In this document: piece after piece, positions 50,681-62,529 of the stretch
Layout: every line of letters begins with the position of its first letter
How positions within the stretch are numbered: the first letter of the stretch is position 1
NCBI GenBank assembly: GCA_030035585.1
Contig: CM057461.1
Coordinates: forward strand, 168,961,624 to 169,025,623
Length of the DNA stretch: 64,000 bases
Direction: 5' to 3'
Source of the DNA: Dugong dugon
Taxonomy: Eukaryota; Chordata; Mammalia; Sirenia; Dugongidae
Program-made: the position numbers and the translations under genes
The notes under the pieces: model-generated
Database searches by the model: none
Told to the model about the DNA's origin: nothing
Seen by the model: only the letters and a program-made list of their open reading frames with translations

Positions 50681-50793
50681 GAAAAAAAAAAAAAAAAAAA
50701 CCCACTGCCCCGTAGGGTTTCCAAGGAGCGGCTGGTGGATTCAAACATGCTGATCTTTTGGTTAGCATCTGAGCTCCTAACCACTGCACCATC
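50681..50793 (-). mobile_element. AfroSINE, missing the 3' tail segment
   Basis: A run of A's abuts CCCACTGCCCCGTAGGGTTT, so the central GAGTCG...CAGAG part is deleted; head retained. Confidence 0.8.
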
Positions 50794-51317
50794 TTATTTT
50801 GTAGATATGAGCCAAAGAGAGTAAATGATTTATTTTAGGTCATTTCATACCAAGGCAGTGCTGTTTCTTACCTCTCTGATTTTCTTTAACACTGTTGTGG
50901 CTGCCTTAAGTGCAGGAATTTGTTTAAATTCTAAAGAAAATTTAATCAGACATGTATGTATTGAATTAAGTAAAACCCGTCTTCACTAAGCAATATTTAG
51001 TACAACAGACCTGTTCTAAAATCACCAAAGAAATTTTCATGTCACTATCATAAGAGCCAGTGGAGGGCAGCACTTCATTTCTAAAGAACCAGAGATCCTG
51101 AGGACACTGGAAATAGCAGACTACCACATTGTACAAACTGCTGTGAAAAAATAGAATCTTAGTAACTAGTGAGTAGTAACCTAAGCAGTCGTTGACATAT
51201 AAAGGAGATTGAGCACCAACTAATTTGACCAAAATGTTTTTAAGTATTAACAAAAATTGCTAGTCATTAAAAATTTGTTTTTTTAAAAAAAAGGCATTCA
51301 AATCTTGTCATACTTTG

Positions 51318-51480
51318 GAGCCCTGGTGGTTCAGTGGTCATGTATTCGGCTGCTAACTAAAAGGTCAGCAATTCAAATCCACCAGCCGCTCCTTGGAAAC
51401 CCTATGGGGCAGTTCTACTCCATACTATAAGGTCCCTGTGAGTCGGAATCAACTCAACGGCAAGGGCTTTTTTTTTTTTT
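51318..51480 (+). mobile_element. AfroSINE
   Basis: Sense copy: GGAGCCCTGGTGGTTCAGTG to GTGAGTCGGAATCAACTCAA, ending in a T-run. Confidence 0.9.
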
Positions 51481-51579
51481 AATGGTCAATTCAAGTCACA
51501 GATGTAAACTTATAAGCAATGAAGCTTACAACTGAAATCTTGATTGCACAGCCTTGAATAATACATAGTTTAATTTCAT

Positions 51580-52010
51580 TTTTAAAAATAGATAATGTTA
51601 AGATAATTAGAAGTTCAACAGGGTATACAGTGAAGTCTCCCCTGTCCCTAGGCCTCCTGTTCACCTCCATGAAAGCAACCAATGTTACCAGGTTCTTAGA
51701 TCTTTCCAGAACTCTAAGCATACACATAGACTTAATAGTACTAACATTCAACACAACTGTTCTACACCTTGCATTTTTCATTATATCTGTATCTAAGTAA
51801 TAAATCTCAGGTATTCCATACAACTACATAAAGAATTTGCTTATTTTTTTTTTACCAATTGCATAATCCATTGTCCCATAATTTATTTAACTGGTCGTCT
51901 ATTGATTGGATCTTTAGCTTCAATTTTTTCCTATTATGAGCAATGCTGTAGTGGAAAACCTTGAAGATAGTCATTTGCATGTGAGCCAGTATACAACTGA
52001 ACTGTTTTTA
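51580..52010 (-). mobile_element. old L1 (L1ME-like) fragment
   Basis: CTATTGATTGGATCTTTAGC and CCTATTATGAGCAATGCTGT are antisense old-L1 landmarks. Confidence 0.5.
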
Positions 52011-52037
52011 ACCCAGTGGGTTCAGAAGGAATAAACA

Positions 52038-52197
52038 ATAACAAAAACCTATTGCTGTCAAGCTGATTCTGTCTCATAGCAACCTATGGGACAGAGTAGA
52101 ACTGCCCCATATGCTTTCCAAGGAGCTGCTGGTGGATTTGAACTGCCGACCTTTTGGTTAGCAGCCATATCTAACCACTGCACCACCAGGGCTCCAA
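52038..52197 (-). mobile_element. AfroSINE
   Basis: Antisense copy, followed immediately by an L1 3' UTR. Confidence 0.9.
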
Positions 52198-52632
52198 TAC
52201 ATAGATGGTGCCGGGTTACTACCACCGACTGCTCTGACAGGGATCACAATAGAGGGTCCTGGACACAGCTGGAGAAAAATGTAGAAAAAAGTTCTAAATC
52301 ACAAAAAAAGATCAGACTTACTGGCCTGACAGAGACTGGAGAAACCCCAAGAGTATGGCCACCTGGACACCCTTTTAGCTCAGTAATGAAGTCATTCCTG
52401 AGGTTTGCCCTTCATCTAAAGACAAGACAGGCCCATAAAATAAGACTAAAGGGGCACACCATCCCAGGGGCAAGGATGAGAAGGCAGGAGGGGACAGGAA
52501 AGCTGATAATAGGGAATCCAAGGTTGAGAAGGGAGAGTGTTAACATGTGTACTAACTGTGTAATGAGAATAGTTTGTTCTGTAAACCTCTATCCACAGCA
52601 CAATAAAAAAAAAAGAAATTAAAAAAAAAAAC
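52198..52632 (+). mobile_element. L1 3' UTR, 5'-truncated, young-looking
   Basis: GACTGCTCTGACAGGGATCA, GAGACTGGAGAAACCCCAAG, GTTGAGAAGGGAGAGTGTTA, then AATAAA and A-rich tail; same 3' UTR family as the element at 53.7-57.8 kb. Confidence 0.85.
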
Positions 52633-52799
52633 TGATTCATTCAGTATCACTTTGTTAGATGCTGTAAAGGATACAAAAGAAGAGTTAAGAAAATAACTAC
52701 AGGGAGGCAGTTCAAACACATAAAAAATTGCTGAGAATAAAAGTCACTGTGATTTAACAAGTACACCCCAAGTGTATGAAACTGTTTTTTTGACAGAAT

Positions 52800-53150
52800 T
52801 GGGACTTGAGCCAGATGGACCTTAATTACTACTTTGGAAAAACAGAGATAGTTCCAGGAGGGTGTGAAAGGCAGAATGACAAAGGCAGGAATGAGAAAAG
52901 TGATTTGGGATGCAATTAGGCCAATTTGGCTGGATTTTGCAGTGTTCATTTGGGATTGATAGGGTGAGGCCAGCTTGTAGAGGCATTTGAATTACAGACT
53001 AGCTCAGGAATTTGGACCTCCTTCTGTGAGGGCAATGAGGTTTCCAAACCAGAGATTGACAAAATTAAGGCAGAGTTTTAATCTGTTGATGGTGTGAAAG
53101 GAAGCAGGGAAATCAAGAGTCTATTATAATCCAACATAAATTGTGGCATA
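52800..53150 (-). mobile_element. L2 fragment (antisense)
   Basis: AGGAATTTGGACCTCCTTCT and GGGCAATGAGG resemble the antisense L2 block with the order expected. Confidence 0.45.
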
Positions 53151-53309
53151 TGTACTCAAGGAGATATTTCGTAAACTTAGTCTAAGTACTTAAGACAGTT
53201 TCATGGAGACTATAGCAACATTGAAAAAGTCTGATTTTTCATGGATACTATTGACTATCACTGTGAAAGATAGGCTTATGAACAAAGACACAAATATGTA
53301 AAGAATTGC

Positions 53310-53410
53310 ATTATCATCACCATTTACAGACAAGGAAACTGAACTCTGAAAGATAACTTTAGAGAGGGAGAATGCAAATCCTGGTCTCTGTATTACAGAT
53401 CAGATGAAGT
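53310..53410 (-). mobile_element. MIR fragment
   Basis: CACCATTTACAGACAAGGAAACTG region is an antisense MIR landmark. Confidence 0.55.
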
Positions 53411-53739
53411 GTTGGCAGTAGACTTGGAAAGGTTCTTCATCTTTGCTTTTAGGTAGTTTTATACTACTTCATCAGTGTAACCCTAGCTTCACACTCCCAA
53501 CCAGGGAGGGTGGGAAGATAACAGCACATAGAAGTAAATTTAAAATGGAAATTGAGACTGATAGACACCCTCTTACTGCCTGTTTTATAGGACTATAACA
53601 GTTGTATTTAGAAAATAGCCCTGATGAGGGTCTATCATTTAGAATGTCATTGTCAGGCCTGAACAGATTTCAGTAAAGTAAAAATCAAATGAAAATGAGT
53701 CTGTAGACTTCCAAATATACATCCTAAAAAGAACAGTCC

Positions 53740-56700
53740 TGGACTTCCAGCAACATGATGCTCTAGGCAGAGGCACCATGCCGTCCCTCCACAGCAAAGA
53801 TCTGAAAAACTAAGCCAAACAGAGAGAACAGCAATCCTGAAACCCTAAAACATCAAATGAAGAGAAGAAGAACTTAGCCAAGCACCAAATGGACTGAGAA
53901 AAGTGACCAAGAATGGAGAGCAAGGAGAGGTTCACGCAGAGGTCCCCTATCAGCTAACGCAATGTGGATCCACCATCTTGGACTCCTATCAGAGACCAGC
54001 AAATAGGGGGTACGAGAAAGCAGCTTCACAGAGCTTCCAGCAGGAGACAGAACAACTGGTAATAGGTGATATATGCTTTCCCACCCCCCACCCTTCTTCA
54101 CCCCTCAGCCTCGTCTGCTTCCCGAGGCCACAGTCTCTTGGCTGGGAAGCACTGGCTGCTTGGATTTCCCCCGCCAGCACTGACCGACTCCCTGAGTGCC
54201 ATTTGTTGGCTGCTGGTGTTGCTTTTCTCTGCTTCTTTTGATTTCTTCCTTACCTCTCATCACCGCCCCCTCCCTTCGCTCAATACTTGGCTCCATGTGC
54301 CATCTTTGCTTCTTCCTGGGGGGCTGCAGAGCTCCGTTCGAGTGTGGAACTGCTTCCTGGTCTGGGCTGCCATGCTGGTGGGATCCTGGGGCTTTTGTTT
54401 GTTTTGAATTGTTTGTTTGTTTTCTTTTCCTTTTCTCTAGTTGGGAGCCTGTTCTGGCCAAGCAGTGCTACCCGGCTCGGGACCTACCCCCACAGCTTGC
54501 GCAGACCGCAGAGGGATCCGTGAGTGCATTTCTCTTTTTTTCGTGGTTATTGTTTTTTTTGTTTTTTTGAGGGTTTTCTTGTTCTTTTTTTTTTTTTTAA
54601 TTTGTTTTGTTCTTTTTTTCCTCTTTTTCCCTTTTTGTCTTTCTTCATTACTCAGTCTCGTCTCTCTATACCTTCCTTCTCTTCCTGTCCCCTAAATACC
54701 TGGTGCTTAATTCCTCCACGCCTTCTAGCCAGGCTGTACTGCAACAACTGGGGACAACTTCCTCAGACTTCATACTGCACCAGTGGGATACCTGGGAGCT
54801 TTGCTGTTCTTTTTTCTTTCTAATTTTTATTTATTCATTCTTTTCTTTTTTTTCTTCTTCTTCCCCTTTTTGTTTTTCTCCATTTCACAGTCTCTCATCT
54901 CTCCACTCCAATGGCAAGCTCCCCTAGCACTCTTTTTTTGTTTGTTGGTATGTTTTTGGCTCCTGTTCCTCTCTCTTCTCTCCCTCCACACATCACAATC
55001 TCCCCCCTCCATCCTGCCTACCTGCATGGTGTGCTTAACCTCACACCACCAAGCAGCAAAGGCACAGCCTAATGGAATCTGCCCTGCACAGGCTACTGAC
55101 CTGCCCTGGTGGCTGTAGTAAGTGACACAAACAACCCATCTCAGCAACTCCTCTTCAGCTAGACCTGCCCTGCTGTACCATAACTGAGCGACTGACACTG
55201 CCAATTGGAGAAGGAGGTGAAAAGTATCACTCCCACAGGCGAGCAAACAACAAAGAACACACAGCCCGCCTGCTTAAACATAGCCAAATTAAAAACAACA
55301 ACAACAAAAAGGATGAAACAAACAAATCTATAATCAATAATCGAGAAAAATAACTACTAATGCCCCGAAGACAGCAGACAATATCAAAACATTTACAAAA
55401 ACAGGACAGAATGGTTCCAATAGGCATCCAAAATAAAACACCAGATGACTTTCCAGTAGAAGAAAAGGCACTAGAACTACCTGATAGGGAATTCAAATCT
55501 CTAATACTCAGAATTATCTAAGAGTGGAAGCAAAAAGCAGACAAAAATGCAGAAAAAATAGACAAATTCATGGAAAATACAGACAAAAAATGGAAGAATT
55601 CAGGAAAATAATGCAGGAACAAAATGCCAAAACAAATTCACAACTAGAAATTATACAAAAACAATGATTAGAAATCCAAAAGATAAACAACAAGATTTCA
55701 GAAATGGACAGTGTCATAGAAGGGCTGAGGAGCAGATTTGAAATGGTGGAAGACAAGATCAGCGGAATTGAAGACAAACACTTGGATACAACTCTGTTTG
55801 AGGAAAAATCAGAAAAAAGAACAAAGAAAAATGAAGAAACTCTGAAAATTATGTGGGATACAATCAAAAGCAAAAATCTGCAAGTGATCGGAGTACCAGA
55901 ACTGGGGGAGAAAACAGAAGACACAGAGAGGATCATTGAAGAATTGCTGGCAGAAAACTTCCCCAATATCATGAAAGATGAAAATCTGACCATCCAAGAA
56001 GCTCAACGACCCCCATATAGGAGAGACCCCGAAAGAAAATCACCAAGGCATATCATAATCACACTCACTAAAACCAAAGACAAACCAAGAATCCTGAGAG
56101 CAGCTCAAGAAAAACAAAAAGTCACATACAGAGGAGAAACAATAAGACTAAGCTCAGATTATTCAGCAGAAACCATGCAGGCAAGAAGGCAGTGGGATGA
56201 CATATGTAAAACCTTGAAAGAAGAAAATTGCCAGCCAAGAATAATATATCCTGCAAAACTCTTATTCAAATATGATGGTGAAATTAGGTCATTTCCAGAT
56301 AAACAGAAATTAAGGAACTATGTAAAAACCAAACCAAACTTATGAGGCTTATTAAAGGAAGTCCTTCGATCTGAGAACAAACAATATCAGACCACAGGAT
56401 GAATATAGGACACAGGATTGTACTAGCCAGATACCAAACTAGGAAATGAACTCTTAAGGACTGTGCAAAACCAAAAGAATTACTAAAGGGAACCAGAAAG
56501 GTTAATCTGTAAATGACAACAGTATAAGAACAATAAAAGAGGGAATAAACGGTGTAGATATAGAACCTTCTAATGGAGAGGAAGCCAAGCAATACCAAGT
56601 AATAATAGACTGGTTGAAATCTAGGAAGATAAGGGTAACTTTCATGGTAACCACAAAGAAAGTTAACAAACCTACTTATCAAAATAAAGAAGAAAAACAT

Positions 56701-57790
56701 AAGTCCTCAGGAAAAACAAAACCTACAAAAACAAAAGAAATGAAAAAAAAAAAATCCACAAACAAAAGGAACTCAGCACAGGAGAGTAAGAGGAACAAAA
56801 CGGGAGGACATTATGCTGAGTGAAATAAGTCAATCACAAAAGGACAGATATTGTATGAGGCCTCTACTATATAACTCACGTAACAGTTTACACACAAAAA
56901 GAAACAGTCTTTGTTGGTTACCAGGGATGGGAGGAGTTGGGGGGAACTAAATAGATAAGTGGTAACTTTGGTGAAGGGTAAGACAGTACACATTACTGGG
57001 GAAGCCAGCACAACTTGTACAAGGAAAGGTCATGGAAGCTCCATAGATACTTCCAAACTCCCTGAGGGACTGAATTGCTGGGCAGAGGGCTGTGGGGACC
57101 ACGGTCTCAGGGAACATCTAGCTAAATTGGCATAACACAGTTTATAAAGACAATGTTCTACATTCTACCTTCGTGGGTAGCATCTGGGGTCTTAAAAGCC
57201 TGTGAGCAGCCATCTAAGATACTCCACTGGTCTCACCCCTTTGGGAGCAAGGGAGAACAAAGAGAACAAGATACAGGGAAAAGATTAGTCCAAAGGACTA
57301 ATGGACCACAGCTACCACAGCCTCTACCAGACTGAGTCCAGTACAGGTAGATGGTGCCCGGCTACCACCACTGACTGCTCTGACTGGGATCACAATAGAG
57401 GGTGTGGACAGAGCTGTAAAAGGATGTAGAACAGAATTCTAACTCACAAAAAAAAGACCAGATTTACTGTCCTGACAGACTGGAGAAACCCCGAGAGTAT
57501 GGCCCCCAGACACCCTTTTAGCCCAGTGGTGAAGCCCCTCCTGAAATTCACCATTCAGTTGGGGATTGGACAGCATCATAAAACAAAACAGGACTAACGA
57601 GGCACAGCAGTCCAGGGACAAGGACTGGAACGCAGGAGGGGACAGGAAAGCCGGTGATAGGGAAGCCAAGGTTGAGAAGGGATGGTGTTGACATGTCATG
57701 GGGTTGTTAACCATTGTCATGGGGCAATATGTGTACTAACTGTTTAATGAGAAACTATCTGTTCTGTAAACCTTCATTTAAGGTAAAAAA
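53740..57790 (+). mobile_element. L1-derived element with ORF1 but almost no ORF2 (HAL1-like)
   Basis: A roughly 4.05-kb sense element: 5' UTR-like start (GGACTTCCAGCAACATGATG), a T-rich stretch (54.4-54.95 kb), an ORF1 region (about 55.4-56.35 kb), then about 450 bases of A-rich sequence. Near 56805 it switches to what I recognise as the very end of L1 ORF2 (AGTGAAATAAGTCAATCACA, about 20 codons) and the L1 3' UTR, ending with ACCTTCATTTAAGG and A's. The roughly 3.7 kb encoding endonuclease and reverse transcriptase is absent. Either an internal deletion or a half-L1 lineage. Confidence 0.8.
55704..56345 (+). pseudogene. L1 ORF1p C-terminal two-thirds (open, upstream part broken)
   Basis: 213 codons open from a Met. 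Contains a coiled-coil-like start, the RRM-type core (NLQVIGVPE, LLAENFP) and the C-terminal domain (RHIIITLTKT, QWDDICKTLKE, YPAKLLFKYDGEIRSFPDKQ). Upstream, a likely native start at 55411 is followed in its frame by TAA at 55519, and the frames then differ, so full ORF1p cannot be made. ORF1p binds RNA as a trimer. Not a host gene. Confidence 0.85.
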
Positions 57791-57799
57791 AAGAATTAT

Positions 57800-58017
57800 C
57801 TATGTGAGATCAAATTGACAACAGCAACTCAAAATGTTGATGAGAAGCCTAGGGGACAGTGAGTTGAAGACAACGGTGATGGAATAATTTGGAAAAGGAT
57901 AGTGAGAATAGTAGCACAACTGGAAGAACATAATCAATGTCACTGAATTGTACATGCAGAAACTTTCAAAATGGTGCAACTTTGGCTATGTATATTTTCA
58001 CCAAAAAAAAAATGTCC
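57800..58017 (+). mobile_element. older L1 3' end fragment
   Basis: TCACTGAATTGTACATGCAG and TTGGCTATGTATATTTTCAC are older L1 3' UTR motifs. Confidence 0.45.
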
Positions 58018-58165
58018 TCAAGGTTGAGAAGGGAGAGTGTTGACATGTCATGGGGTTGTTGACCAATGTCATAAAACAATATGTGTACTGACTGTTTAAT
58101 AAGAAACTATTTGTTCTGTAAAACTTCATCTAAAGTACAATAAAAAAATTTTTAAAAAAACAAAC
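58018..58165 (+). mobile_element. short L1 3' UTR copy
   Basis: Near repeat of the end of the 57.8-kb element: GTTGAGAAGGGAGAGTGTTG, CATAAAACAATATGTGTACT, CTAAAGTACAATAAA and A-tail. Confidence 0.85.
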
Positions 58166-58229
58166 AAACAAAAAGATGAGTTCTCCCCATATGTAAGAAT
58201 ATTGAAGAAATGTGGATCACTTACTAAAT

Positions 58230-58550
58230 TAAGGCCACACTCTTTAGGCTGCTGTTCAAGGTCTTCTGTGTTCTATTACCATCTTGTGAATCTTCTGTCA
58301 TTCTGACCCTATGAAACGGACTATTCTCTTTTTTGTGAACACAGTCCATGTTTTCCAACCTCTGAACATTTGCTCTTGCTGTGCTAGCTACCTGAAATAG
58401 CCTCCTTTCTCACCTCCACTTGTTAAAATTGTAGTCATTCTTCAAAACGCACTTCAAATACTTCTTTAAAGAAGGTTTTTTTGATCTCACTTTTTTTCTG
58501 CCCCTTGCAGCCTTCCACTGCTTAATGCTCATTTTATATCACTTATAAAC
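58230..58550 (+). mobile_element. L2 fragment
   Basis: GGCTGCTGTTCAAGGTCTTC and CATTTGCTCTTGCTGTGCTA follow L2 order. Confidence 0.55.
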
Positions 58551-59548
58551 TGCCTTATTTTAGTATGTTGTTGTCAGGTGCCGTCAAGTCAGTTCTGACT
58601 CATAGCGACCCTAACTACAACAAAACAAAACATTGCCTGGTCCTGTGCCATCCTCACAATCTTTGTTATGTTTGAGCCCGTTGTTGCAGCCACTGTATCA
58701 ATCCATCTCGTTGACGGTCTTCCTCTTTTTTTCTAACCCTCTATTTTACCAAGCATGATGTCCTTCTCCAGGTGCTGGTCCCTCCTGATAACATGTCCAA
58801 AGTACTTGAGATGAAGTCTCGCCATCCTCGCTTCTAAGGAGCATTCTAGCTGTACTTCTTCCAAGACAGAGTTGTTTGTTCTTCTAGCAGTCCGTGGTAT
58901 ATTTAATATTTTTCACCAACACTATAATTCAAAGACATCAGTTCTTCTTCGGTCTTCCTTATTCATTGTCCAGGTTTCCCATACATATGTGGCAATTGAA
59001 AATATCATGGTTTGGGTCAGGTGCACCTTAGACCTCAAAGTGACATCTTTGCTTTTCGATACTTTAAAGAAGTCTTTTGCCACAGATTTGCCCAATGCAA
59101 TACGTCATTTGATTTCTTGACTACTCCTTCCATGGGTGTTCATTGTGGATTCAAGTAAAATGAAATCCTTGACACCTTCAATTTTTTCTCCGTTTATCAT
59201 GATGTTGCTTATTGGTCCAGTTATGAGGACTTTTGTTTTCTTTATGTGGAGGTGTAATCCATAGCGAAGGCTGTAGCCTTTGATCTTCATCAGTAAGTGC
59301 TTCAAGTCCTCTTCACTTTCAGCAAGTAAGGCTGTGTCATTTGTGTATTGAAGGTTGTTGTTGAGTCTTGCCCCAATCTTTATGTCGGCTTCTTGGATTA
59401 TTTGCTCAGCATACAGATTGAATAAGTATGGTGAAAGGATACAACCCTGAAGCACACCTTTCCTGATTTTAAACCATGAAGTATCCCCTTGTTCGGTTCA
59501 AACAACTGCCTCTTGGTCTATGTACAGTTTTAGCATAAGCACAATTAA

Positions 59549-59703
59549 CCCCTTGCCCTTGAGTAGATTCTGACTCATAGTGACCCTACAGGACAGAGTA
59601 GAACTGCCCCATAGGGTTTCCAAGGAGTGGCTAGTGGATTCGAACCACCGATCTTTTGGTTAGCAGCCGTAGCTCTTAACTACTGTGCCACCAGGGCTCC
59701 ATG
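59549..59703 (-). mobile_element. AfroSINE inside the RTE, perfect 11-bp target duplication
   Basis: Flanked by AGCACAATTAA at 59538-59548 and 59704-59714, which restores continuous RTE sequence when the SINE is disregarded. Confidence 0.95.
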
Positions 59704-60356
59704 AGCACAATTAAGTGTTCTGAAATTCTCATTCATTGCAATGTTATCCATAATTTGTTATGATCCACACGGTTAAATGACTTTGCATAGCCAATAAAAC
59801 ACAGGGAAACATCTTTCTGGTATTCTCTGCTTTCAGTTAAGATCCACCTGACATCAGCAATGATATCCCCCATTCCATGTCCTCTTCCGAATCCAGCTTG
59901 AATTTCTGCAAGTTCCCTGTCTATTATACTGCTGCAACCATTTCTGAATTATCTTCAGCAAAATTCTACTTCTGTGTGATATTATGAATATTGTTCAATA
60001 ACTTCTGCATTCTGTTGGATCACCTTTCTTTGGAATGGGCACAAATATGGATCTCTTCCAGTCGGCTGGCCAGTTAGCAGTCTTCCAAATTTTTTGGCAT
60101 AGATGAGCGAGCATCTCCAGGGCTGCGTCAGTTTGTTGAAACATCTCAGTTGGTATTTTGTCAATTCCTGGAGCCTTGTTTTTGCCAATGCCTTCAGTGC
60201 AGCTTGGACTTCTTCCTTCAACACCATTCATTAGTTCTTGATCATATGCTGTCTCCTGAAGTGGTTGAATATCAACCAATTCTTTTTGGTACAGTAACTC
60301 TGTATTCCTTCCATCTACTTTTGATGCTTTCTGCATCATTCAATATTTTGCCCATA

Positions 60357-60554
60357 CCTACCCATTGCCATCCTGTCGATTTGGATGCATAGTGACTCTG
60401 TAGAACAGAGTAGAACTGCTCATAGGGTTTCCAAATCTGTAAATCTTTACGAAAGCAGACTGCCACATCTTTCTCCTGGAGAGTGGCTGGCGGATTCAAA
60501 CCCCTGACCTTTTGGTTAGCAGCCAAGCGCTTAACCATTGTGCCACCAGGCTCC
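60357..60554 (-). mobile_element. AfroSINE inside the RTE, near-perfect target duplication
   Basis: Flanked by TATTTTGCCCATA (60344-60356) and TATTTTCCCATA (60555-60566), differing by one indel. Confidence 0.92.
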
Positions 60555-61889
60555 TATTTTCCCATAGAATCCTTCTATATTGTGACTTGAGGCTTGAATT
60601 TTTTCTTCAGTTCTTTCAGCTGGAGAAATACTTAGCGTGTTCTTCCCGTTTAGTTTTCTAACTCCAAGTCTTTGTACATGTCATTATAATACTTTACTTT
60701 GTATTCTCTAGCTGCCCTTTGAAATCTTCTGTTGAGCTCTTTTACTTCATCATTTCTTACATTTGTTTTAACTACTGTACGTTCAATAGCAAGTTTCAGA
60801 TTCTCTTCTGACATACACTTTGGTCTTTTCTTTCTTTTCTGTCTTTTTAATTACCTTTTGTTTTCTTATGTATGACATCCTTGATGTCATCCCACAACTT
60901 GTCTGGACTTTAGTCCTTAGTGTTCAATGTGCCAAATCTATTCTTGAGATGGTCTGTACACTCAGGTGGATATACTCAAGGTTGTATTTTGGCTCTTGTG
61001 GACTTGTTTTAATTTTCTTCAGCTTCAACTTGAACTTGCATAGGAGCAATTGATGGTCTGTTAAACAGTCGACTCCTACCCTTGTTCTGGCTGATGATAT
61101 TGAGCTTCTCCATCGTCTCTTTCCACAGATGTAGTCAATTTGATTACTGTGTATTACATCTGGCGAGGTCCACATGTATAGTCACCATTTACGTTGTCGA
61201 AAAAAGGTATTTCCAATGAATAGATGTTTGGTCTTGCAAAATCCTATCATGCGATCTCCAGTGTCAGTTTCTATACCAAGGCCATGTATTCCAACTACTG
61301 ATCCTTCTTCTTTGTTTCAATTTTCACATTCCAATCACCAGTAATTATCAATGCATCTTGATTGCATGTTTGGTCAATTTCAGACTGCAGAAGTTGGTAA
61401 AAATATTCACTTTCTTGATCTTTGGCCTTTGTAGTTGTGCATAAATTTCAATAATAGTCATATTGACTGGTCTTCCTTGCGGGTGTATGGATATTATCCT
61501 ATCACTGACAGCACTGAACTTTAGGATAGATCTTGAACTGTTCTTTTTGATGATGAACACAATGCCATAGCTCTTCAATTTGTCATTGACAGCATTGCAG
61601 AGCGTATGATTGTCCGATTCAAAATGGCCAATACCAGTCCATTTCAGCTTACTAATGTCTAGAATATCTATCTCCAAGCCTTCCATTTCATGTTTGAAAA
61701 CTTCCAATTTTCCTATATTCATACTTCGTACCTTCCGCATTAAGAGTATAGATGGATGTTTTCAGCTATCTCTTCTCATTTTGAGTTGTTTTGGTTTAGT
61801 TCCCTTATTCTTCCTATGAGATATTTACATTCATTCAAGAGGAGGAAGGGATCTAGCATTTACCGAGTAAATACTATGTCAGGAAGGGC

Positions 61890-62330
61890 CAGACATTTCA
61901 TTGAATAAATGTAATACTAGCTAATATTTATCAAGTATTTACAGGCTAAGTGCTGTGCTAAGTGCTTTACATGCATTGTTGTTGTTGTTAGTTGCCATGG
62001 AGTTGATCTGACTCATGGCAACATCATGGGTGCAGAGTAGAACTGCTCCGTATGGTTTTCAAGGCAGATCACTAGGCTTCTTTTCTGAGGCACCTCTGGG
62101 TGGATTCGAACAGCCAACCTTTTGGCTAGTAGTCGAGTATTTAACCGTTTGTGCCAGCCAGGGACTCCCTTACATGCATTAACTCATTTACTTTTCACAA
62201 AATACTATGTGGCAGATACTATTATTGTTATCTCCATTTTGCAGATGAGTGAAACTGAGGTCTGAAAAGTTGAATTAACTTACCCTATGTCACAGAGCTA
62301 GGATGGGTTGGAGCTGTGATTCAAATTGGC
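61890..62330 (-). mobile_element. MIR, split by an AfroSINE
   Basis: Antisense MIR: TAAGTGCTTTACATGCATTAACTC is interrupted by the SINE, then CTCCATTTTGCAGATGAGTG and CCCTATGTCACAGAGCTAGG follow. Confidence 0.85.
61977..62169 (-). mobile_element. AfroSINE with perfect 10-bp target duplication
   Basis: Flanked by TTACATGCAT at 61967-61976 and 62170-62179. Long-bodied subtype. It sits within a MIR, giving a datable nested pair. Confidence 0.95.
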
Positions 62331-62529
62331 ATCCTGCTTCTGGAGCTTGTCATCTGACCTCCGCTAACTTCACGAGGTGAGAGGAGAATAAAGATCAACA
62401 ATCTAAGGCTGATTCCTATGAGGTGGAGGTCAAACATACTGCTACCCTCCAACCTTTTCACCAATTCTGACACCAGCCATCCCTCACACAGCACTCTCTA
62501 TTTCTCTGCTGGGTTCAATTTTATGTTGC

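Larger units (their letters stand above)
58567..61790 (-). mobile_element. near full-length RTE (BovB-like) LINE, split by two AfroSINEs
   Basis: Minus-strand RTE with an APE-type endonuclease start (MRKVRSMNIGKLEVFKHEME, 61740 downward), linker, reverse transcriptase and C-terminal zinc-knuckle-like end, about 2.9 kb once the two SINEs are excluded. Copies of catalytic residues are damaged: the endonuclease Glu of the ISELKWTG motif reads Lys (codon 61648-61650) and the RT YADD reads YTND (59336-59347). Many frameshifts; inactive. Confidence 0.92.

Noticed and set aside
54066..55246. Several 80-139 codon frames rich in Phe, Leu and Ser
   Set aside because: They come from the T-rich 5' part of the L1-derived element and are low-complexity translations.
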